DNA from: Ruminiclostridium cellobioparum DSM 1351 = ATCC 15832
GTDB taxonomy: Bacteria; Bacillota; Clostridia; Acetivibrionales; DSM-1351
Direction: 5' to 3'
Length of the DNA stretch: 38,891 nt
NCBI RefSeq assembly: GCF_000621505.1
Contig: NZ_JHYD01000052.1
Location: 1-38,891 of the forward strand
The position numbers were made by a program, and so were the translations under genes. This document shows positions 34,928 through 38,891 of the stretch, in pieces. Every line of letters begins with the position of its first letter. Within the stretch, counting starts at the first letter, position 1. The notes under the pieces were generated by a model, which searched no databases, was not told the origin of the DNA, and saw only the letters and a program-made list of their open reading frames with translations.

Positions 34928-36100
34928 ATGCCGAAAAAGTTTTTTACTACTAACAGTGTAACCTCCATTGTTGTACTCCTGTTGATTGCTGTCCTGTGCT
35001 TTTTGCCCACCGGGTTCCAATCTGCTGTATACAACGGCAGCGCAAGAGCAGTTGTAGAGATTGTTGAGACAAACAATTCAAACCTTTACGACACCGGTAT
35101 TATTAAACAGGGAGAACAAAAATGCAGTGTAAGGGTACTTGACGGAAAGTTCAGGAATAAAACCGCCGAGGGTACGAACAATCTGGTGGGGAAGCTTGAA
35201 ATGGACAAAATATTCGTACCGGGGGATAAAGCACTGGCTGTAATTGATTATGAGGGAGACAATATCAAGTATGTTACACTTATTGATCATTACAGAATAA
35301 ATCTTGAGCTGATTCTTTTTGCGGGTTTTATAATATTACTGATTGCTTTCGCCGGCTGGACGGGGGCTAAAGCCATTCTCTCCTTTATACTGGCGGTGGT
35401 GGTTATGTGGAAGGTTTTGGTGCCGGCCCTCCTGAAAGGCTGGAATCCCATATGGATTTCGCTGTTTATTGTGGCTTTTCTTACAATAGTAATAATTACG
35501 CTGGTAGGAGGCTACAACAGGAAGTCTTTCGCGGCAATAGCCGGCACTCTGTCGGGTACGGTATTGAGCTGTATTTTGGCGGTCATATTCGGACACCTGT
35601 TTAAGATTCACGGGGCCATAATGGCATTTTCCGAGAGCTTGCTTTATTCGGGCTACGGGCATTTGAACCTGACAGAGATTTTTATTGCCGCAACGTTTAT
35701 CGCCTCTGCAGGTGCACTTATGGATGTAGCTGTGGATATAGCGGCCGCTGTTTATGAACTGGTGGAGAAAAATCCCCGTATGACTGCCAGAGAGGCAATC
35801 AAATCCGGTTTCAATATCGGAAGGGTGGTCATGGGGACAATGACCACCACCCTGCTGCTTGCCTATTCAGGCGGTTATATCGGACTCCTTATGGTTTTTA
35901 TGGCCCAGGGGACTCCCATAATAAATATATTAAATTTGAAGTACGTTTCGGCCGAGATATTCCACACCCTTGTGGGAAGCTTCGGACTGGTGGCGGTAGC
36001 CCCGCTTACAGCCATAATATCCGGTGTGATGTTTACGGGGAAGGAAGGTGTAAAATCACCCCTTGAACAGGAGGCTGCAGGAGAAAACATACAGATGTAA
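34928..36100 (+). CDS. YibE/F-like polytopic membrane protein
   Basis: 390 residues; the ATG at 34928 is used rather than the adjacent TTG, with AAGGGAAGAG upstream. One N-terminal helix (about 12-30), a ~100-residue extracytoplasmic beta-rich domain (VVEIVETNNSNLYDTGIIKQGEQKCSVRVLDGKFRNK), then about seven membrane helices. The C-terminal part contains the typical FIAATFIASAGALMDVAVDIAAAVYELVEKNPRMTAREAIKSGFNIGRVVMGTM. The family is widespread in Firmicutes, and its function is not established. It is transcribed alone and ends at a clear terminator. Confidence 0.87.
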   Translation: MPKKFFTTNSVTSIVVLLLIAVLCFLPTGFQSAVYNGSARAVVEIVETNNSNLYDTGIIKQGEQKCSVRVLDGKFRNKTAEGTNNLVGKLEMDKIFVPGDKALAVIDYEGDNIKYVTLIDHYRINLELILFAGFIILLIAFAGWTGAKAILSFILAVVVMWKVLVPALLKGWNPIWISLFIVAFLTIVIITLVGGYNRKSFAAIAGTLSGTVLSCILAVIFGHLFKIHGAIMAFSESLLYSGYGHLNLTEIFIAATFIASAGALMDVAVDIAAAVYELVEKNPRMTAREAIKSGFNIGRVVMGTMTTTLLLAYSGGYIGLLMVFMAQGTPIINILNLKYVSAEIFHTLVGSFGLVAVAPLTAIISGVMFTGKEGVKSPLEQEAAGENIQM

Positions 36101-36126
36101 CAGGAACCAGCCGGCAGACATGAAAA

Positions 36127-36170
36127 GAAGCTCTAAAACCAGTAATTATCAGGTTTTAAAGCTTCTTTTT
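36127..36170. terminator. Terminator between convergent genes
   Basis: A 14-bp stem with one mismatch (36127-36140 with 36152-36165) is followed by TTTTT. It sits against the stop of the minus-strand permease gene and may work in both directions. Confidence 0.85.
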
Positions 36171-36173
36171 GAC

Positions 36174-36869
36174 TTATATTTTTTTTCTGCTTAAGATTGG
36201 TATATTCAGAGCATAGATTCCTGCTGCCAGCAAAAGGCAGGTACCGATATGTGCAATTGGGTTGGGATTAAAAATAATTAAGTAGAAGAAATCAATCAAA
36301 AGTTTTCGCAGCATCGGAATAGGAATAAATACGCTGATAATGGCGGCAATTATCAAATCAACCACCCAACCCCACCAGAAAGTCTGGATAGCGGTCAAAG
36401 TGTGTAAAGCAACTCCTAAAAGCAGATAAAACGCAAATTGCCTGAAAAATGCAAATATTATTCCGCTGCCGGTCCACCCGAATATGTCAATTATATCTAA
36501 AAGTTCAACTACCGGGCTCATCATTCTGTCGATTGTCAGGTTCAGCACGAGGATTATCAATGAGAGAGCCGCAGAGAAGATAACGTAGTTTATTGCACAG
36601 GCCCAAAAAAAGTCGGCCTTTTTGCCGTTCAAATGCATCAGTCTGCTGAAATTGACGGATGGTATCAGTATGGCAGCAAGTATTATCACCAATATAAGCT
36701 CATTACCTTCGCTGACCTGACTGCTGCCGGGAGTATTTAGCAGGTACATGATAAATATCTGTATTATTGAACTGGCAAATGATAACAGCGCAGCCAAATA
36801 AGCTATCCAGGTAGTTTTGTAGAAGTTTATACGGGTTATTGCACCAATGCTTTTCAAATTAGTTTTCAT
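36174..36869 (-). CDS. ABC transporter permease-like membrane protein
   Basis: 231 residues with about six hydrophobic segments (about 19-41, 52-73, 88-112, 134-158, 164-188, 202-225), ending in a short basic tail. I see no conserved motif. It is assigned from its position: it overlaps by 11 bp the ATPase gene upstream in the same operon, the usual arrangement of YtrA-regulated exporters where the regulator, ATPase and membrane subunit are cotranscribed. Its cargo is unknown. Confidence 0.75.
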   Translation of the reverse strand: MKTNLKSIGAITRINFYKTTWIAYLAALLSFASSIIQIFIMYLLNTPGSSQVSEGNELILVIILAAILIPSVNFSRLMHLNGKKADFFWACAINYVIFSAALSLIILVLNLTIDRMMSPVVELLDIIDIFGWTGSGIIFAFFRQFAFYLLLGVALHTLTAIQTFWWGWVVDLIIAAIISVFIPIPMLRKLLIDFFYLIIFNPNPIAHIGTCLLLAAGIYALNIPILSRKKI

Positions 36870-37713
36870 CTTTATCTTCTCCCCCTCCGACGATATTTAC
36901 AAAGAACTCCTGCAGTCCCAGCGACTGAAGCTTTACATTTTCAGCAGGTGTGATTCTGTCTCCGAATATATAGGCTGTGGAATAGCCGCCCAGAGTTTTC
37001 TCTCCGATAACATTAAGGCCTTTTACGGCATTTTTTACATCACTGCTGGGGCCGGTCAGAGAATATGCTTTTTCATCGATGTCATTTATGTTTGAGTGAA
37101 GCAGGATAGACCCTTCATCTATAATGATTATATCTTCGGCAACTCTTGATATCTCATCTATTAAATGGGTTGAAACAATGATAATTCTCGGATTGTACTC
37201 AAAACTTAACTGAAGCAGCTCATAGAAACGTTCACGCATTATGGCATCAAAGCCAAGTACGGGTTCATCAAGTATGACTACTTTTGTCCTGCTTGCAAGG
37301 CTTAACAATGTTGTGAACATGGTCTGCATGCCAAAGGACAGCTGTTTATATTTCTTGTTTTTATCCAGTTTGAATTTCTTCATCATGTTTTTTGCAAATT
37401 CCATATCAAACTCTGGCTGGAGGCTGTATGCCAGTTCAAGCAGTTTTCCGATGCGCATGTTAAACTGTGAAGCCCTGCTTTCAATAAAATTCACGCATTC
37501 CGGCATATTAAAGGTTGATACTTTTTTATCATCAACAGATACATGGCCTTTGGTGGCATTTATGTGTCCTGCAATGAGCTTCAGAAAGGTTGTCTTTCCG
37601 GCACCGTTCCTTCCAAGCAGGCAATAGATTTTGTCCCGGCTTATTTCCAGATTGATGTCATCCAGTGCTATAGTGCTTCTGTATTCCTTTGTTACATTAG
37701 AAAACCTGATCAT
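36859..37713 (-). CDS. ABC transporter ATP-binding protein
   Basis: 284 residues from the ATG at 37713, 7 bp after GGAG; the earlier ATG at 37719 is only 1 bp from it. It has Walker A GRNGAGKTT (34-42), a divergent signature LSFGM (125-129) where LSGGQ is canonical, Walker B VVILDE (145-150), and the switch His183 in STHLID. The C-terminal ~60 residues are a variable extension. It powers the permease encoded by the next gene, with an 11-bp overlap. Its start overlaps the end of the GntR gene, so all three are translationally coupled. Confidence 0.93.
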   Translation of the reverse strand: MIRFSNVTKEYRSTIALDDINLEISRDKIYCLLGRNGAGKTTFLKLIAGHINATKGHVSVDDKKVSTFNMPECVNFIESRASQFNMRIGKLLELAYSLQPEFDMEFAKNMMKKFKLDKNKKYKQLSFGMQTMFTTLLSLASRTKVVILDEPVLGFDAIMRERFYELLQLSFEYNPRIIIVSTHLIDEISRVAEDIIIIDEGSILLHSNINDIDEKAYSLTGPSSDVKNAVKGLNVIGEKTLGGYSTAYIFGDRITPAENVKLQSLGLQEFFVNIVGGGEDKDEN

Positions 37714-38062
37714 CACCATTCTCCTTTATTATATTAATAATATCTTCCTTTGAAATACCCAGCTTACGAGCTTCGGAAAGCATTGACGATATGGTATTGC
37801 TGTAAAATTCATCTTTTCTTTTTTGAAGTATTTTTGATTTGGCTTCCCTGGTCACACACATTCCAATTCCTCTTTTCTTATATAAAATACCTGCATCTGT
37901 CAGCAAGCTTATACTTTTAACAGCTGTGGTGGGATTAACTGAAAGCAGCTTTGAGATCTGAGTTGTTGAAATAATTATGTCATCGGTCTTATAAACATCT
38001 GTTATAATATCGTCTTCGATCATTTCCATTATTTGAATGAAAACAGGCTTTTCACTATTCAA
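37697..38062 (-). CDS. GntR-family regulator, YtrA subfamily
   Basis: 121 residues. An N-terminal winged helix (about 5-75, PVFIQIMEMIEDDIITDVYKTDD, TTQISKLLSVNPTTAVKSISLLTDAGILYKKRGIGMCV) is followed by a short helical tail for dimerisation (about 80-115), the compact form typical of YtrA regulators that sit in front of ABC operons. The TTG start at 38062 is the only candidate, with an in-frame stop 12 bp upstream and GGAGGTG about 11 bp upstream. It likely represses its own operon through the palindrome at 38090-38113. Confidence 0.9.
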   Translation of the reverse strand: MNSEKPVFIQIMEMIEDDIITDVYKTDDIIISTTQISKLLSVNPTTAVKSISLLTDAGILYKKRGIGMCVTREAKSKILQKRKDEFYSNTISSMLSEARKLGISKEDIINIIKENGDDQVF

Positions 38063-38089
38063 AAATATAACTCACCTCCATGGTTATTA

Positions 38090-38144
38090 GGTTAATGATT
38101 TAACCCATTAACCAAAATATAGCATAAACAATTTTAATTGTAAA
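38090..38144 (-). promoter_or_regulatory. Promoter and operator of the GntR-ABC operon
   Basis: Reading the minus strand, TTTACA (38144-38139), 17 bp, TATATT (38121-38116) is a good sigma-A promoter. The perfect inverted repeat GGTTAATG (38090-38097) / CATTAACC (38106-38113), 8 bp per arm and 8 bp apart, covers the expected start point at about 38109. This fits autorepression by the GntR protein. Confidence 0.72.
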
Positions 38145-38257
38145 GAGATAGTTGATTTCGCTTGACTAAAATAATATCCGGGTATGGTATAATTGAATCT
38201 AGCTTGACAAAGTTATAAGAATATATTTTTTATACGAATTTTTGAGGAGGGAATACA

Positions 38258-38524
38258 ATGTTTGATTTAGATAGAACTAAGAAAACAATAATTGCTATGT
38301 TTTGCCTTTCAGCAGTTTCATTGGTATTATCTTTTATCGGATTTGCCGTGGGCGGCAGTGAATTGATAATGAACGGCATTATGAATAGTCCGGGTCATAC
38401 CATACTGATGTTTGCTTCGTTTGGAATATTTGTCCTGTCCTTATTAACAGGGATTGGATTTAGAGCATTAAGTAAAGATATTGCAGAAGAACTGAAATAT
38501 CTTAACGACAGAATTAAAAATTAA
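38258..38524 (+). CDS. Small two-helix membrane protein of unknown function
   Basis: 88 residues with two membrane helices (about 11-31 and 48-69) and a charged C-terminal helix (KDIAEELKYLNDRIKN). GAGGAGG lies 7 bp before the ATG. A TGG-TATAAT extended -10 (38185-38193) and a further TTGACA (38204-38209) lie upstream, so it is probably transcribed by itself. I do not recognise the family. Confidence 0.65.
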   Translation: MFDLDRTKKTIIAMFCLSAVSLVLSFIGFAVGGSELIMNGIMNSPGHTILMFASFGIFVLSLLTGIGFRALSKDIAEELKYLNDRIKN

Positions 38525-38553
38525 TTTAAAGTATTTATTAATAATAAGAATAC

Positions 38554-38625
38554 TCTCGAAAAGTAATTGGTAATTTCGAGAAAAACCAATACTTCACTCC
38601 ATTTTCTTTGTGAAATGGAGCTATT
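38554..38625 (+). terminator. Two hairpins after the small membrane gene
   Basis: TCTCGAAA (38554-38561) pairs with TTTCGAGA (38574-38581), and CTCCATTT (38596-38603) pairs with AAATGGAG (38612-38619), the latter followed by CTATTTG. One of them probably ends the transcript, though neither has a long T-run. Confidence 0.45.
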
Positions 38626-38749
38626 TGTAGAAAAAGCATTGTACCTTGAGAAATTAATAGTTGTGTAATTTTGAGCCCAGATTTTTTGGGACAGCAAATA
38701 AACCTTTGAAATTCAAAGATTTTTAAATGCTGTTTGAAAAGTTCTTGTA

Positions 38750-38890
38750 CTATTGCAATAGACTCAGAATACTAAAGGATTTGTGTTTGATCCAAGCATC
38801 CAGATGTATATTAGCAGCAGCGAAAGTGGCTCTTGCAAAACGGTGCTTTGAGCTCCTTGTTTTACCAGCTTCGATGTCATAGTCCACAAG
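38750..38890 (-). CDS. C-terminal fragment of an unidentified protein (gene runs off the right edge)
   Basis: On the minus strand a frame is open from the window edge to a TAG at 38750-38752, giving 46 residues: it begins LVDYDIEAGKTRSSKHRF and ends KHKSFSILSLLQ. The basic, His/Arg-rich tail has the look of the end of a transposase or other DNA-binding protein, but I cannot identify it. A 7-bp-arm palindrome (CTTTGAA A TTCAAAG, 38704-38718) lies just past the stop. The frame could also be open by chance, as it is short. Confidence 0.3.
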   Translation of the reverse strand, partial: LVDYDIEAGKTRSSKHRFARATFAAANIHLDAWIKHKSFSILSLLQ

Positions 38891-38891
38891 A

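Noticed and set aside
1-38891. CRISPR array, rRNA, tRNA or integrated phage
   Set aside because: No regularly spaced repeats, no tRNA cloverleaf-like motifs and no phage structural genes were seen.

Overview
The window reads as a chromosomal segment of a Gram-positive, endospore-forming, motile clostridium. The support is an alpha/beta-type small acid-soluble spore protein, a MotA/MotB stator, a methyl-accepting chemotaxis protein, three S-layer-homology (SLH) domains on a secreted hydrolase, strong AGGAGG ribosome sites, AT-rich intergenic DNA and TTGACA/TATAAT-type promoters. The style resembles the cellulolytic clostridia (Ruminiclostridium/Acetivibrio group), but that placement is an inference. 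I saw no rRNA, tRNA or CRISPR array.

Layout. (1) 1-2.3 kb is accessory: the 3' end of a polymorphic toxin gene whose base composition changes from GC-rich to AT-rich at about base 500, a probable immunity gene, about 400 bp of non-coding AT-rich DNA, a doubtful small ORF and a perfect 19-bp hairpin. (2) 2.3-7.6 kb: spore SASP (minus), glucose-6-phosphate isomerase, a protein of unknown function, FolC and a membrane-anchored TPR protein. (3) 7.6-12.8 kb: motA-motB (minus), a patatin-like lipase and a chemoreceptor whose dCache domain carries an amino-acid-sensing signature. (4) 12.9-17 kb: threonine biosynthesis (thrC, ACT-domain protein, hom) followed by an ECF transporter S component. (5) 17-22.4 kb: an internally duplicated exported protein of unknown function (minus), a YerC-type TrpR-like regulator with a small membrane protein, and secA. 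(6) 22.5-28.9 kb: a GH18-SLH protein with Gln at the catalytic Glu position, a Fur-family regulator with two near-perfect Fur boxes over its own promoter, a secreted alpha/beta hydrolase, a tocopherol-cyclase-like protein, thymidine kinase and a Gly/Asn-rich probable spore-surface protein. (7) 28.9-33.1 kb: a thiamine operon thiD-thiC-thiM-thiE preceded by two complete TPP riboswitches in tandem, each with its own terminator. (8) 33.2-38.9 kb: secreted alkaline phosphatase, a YibE/F-like membrane protein, a GntR(YtrA)-ABC transporter operon (minus) with a palindrome at its start point, a small membrane protein, and a partial unidentified gene entering from the right edge.

Most of the window is ordinary housekeeping. 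The parts most worth a second look are the chimeric toxin/immunity cassette, the tandem TPP riboswitches, the Fur autoregulatory region, the GH18 protein lacking its catalytic acid, and the duplicated exported protein at 17.0-18.5 kb. All promoter, operator and terminator calls are by eye. No database search or folding program was run, so family names rest on recognised motifs.
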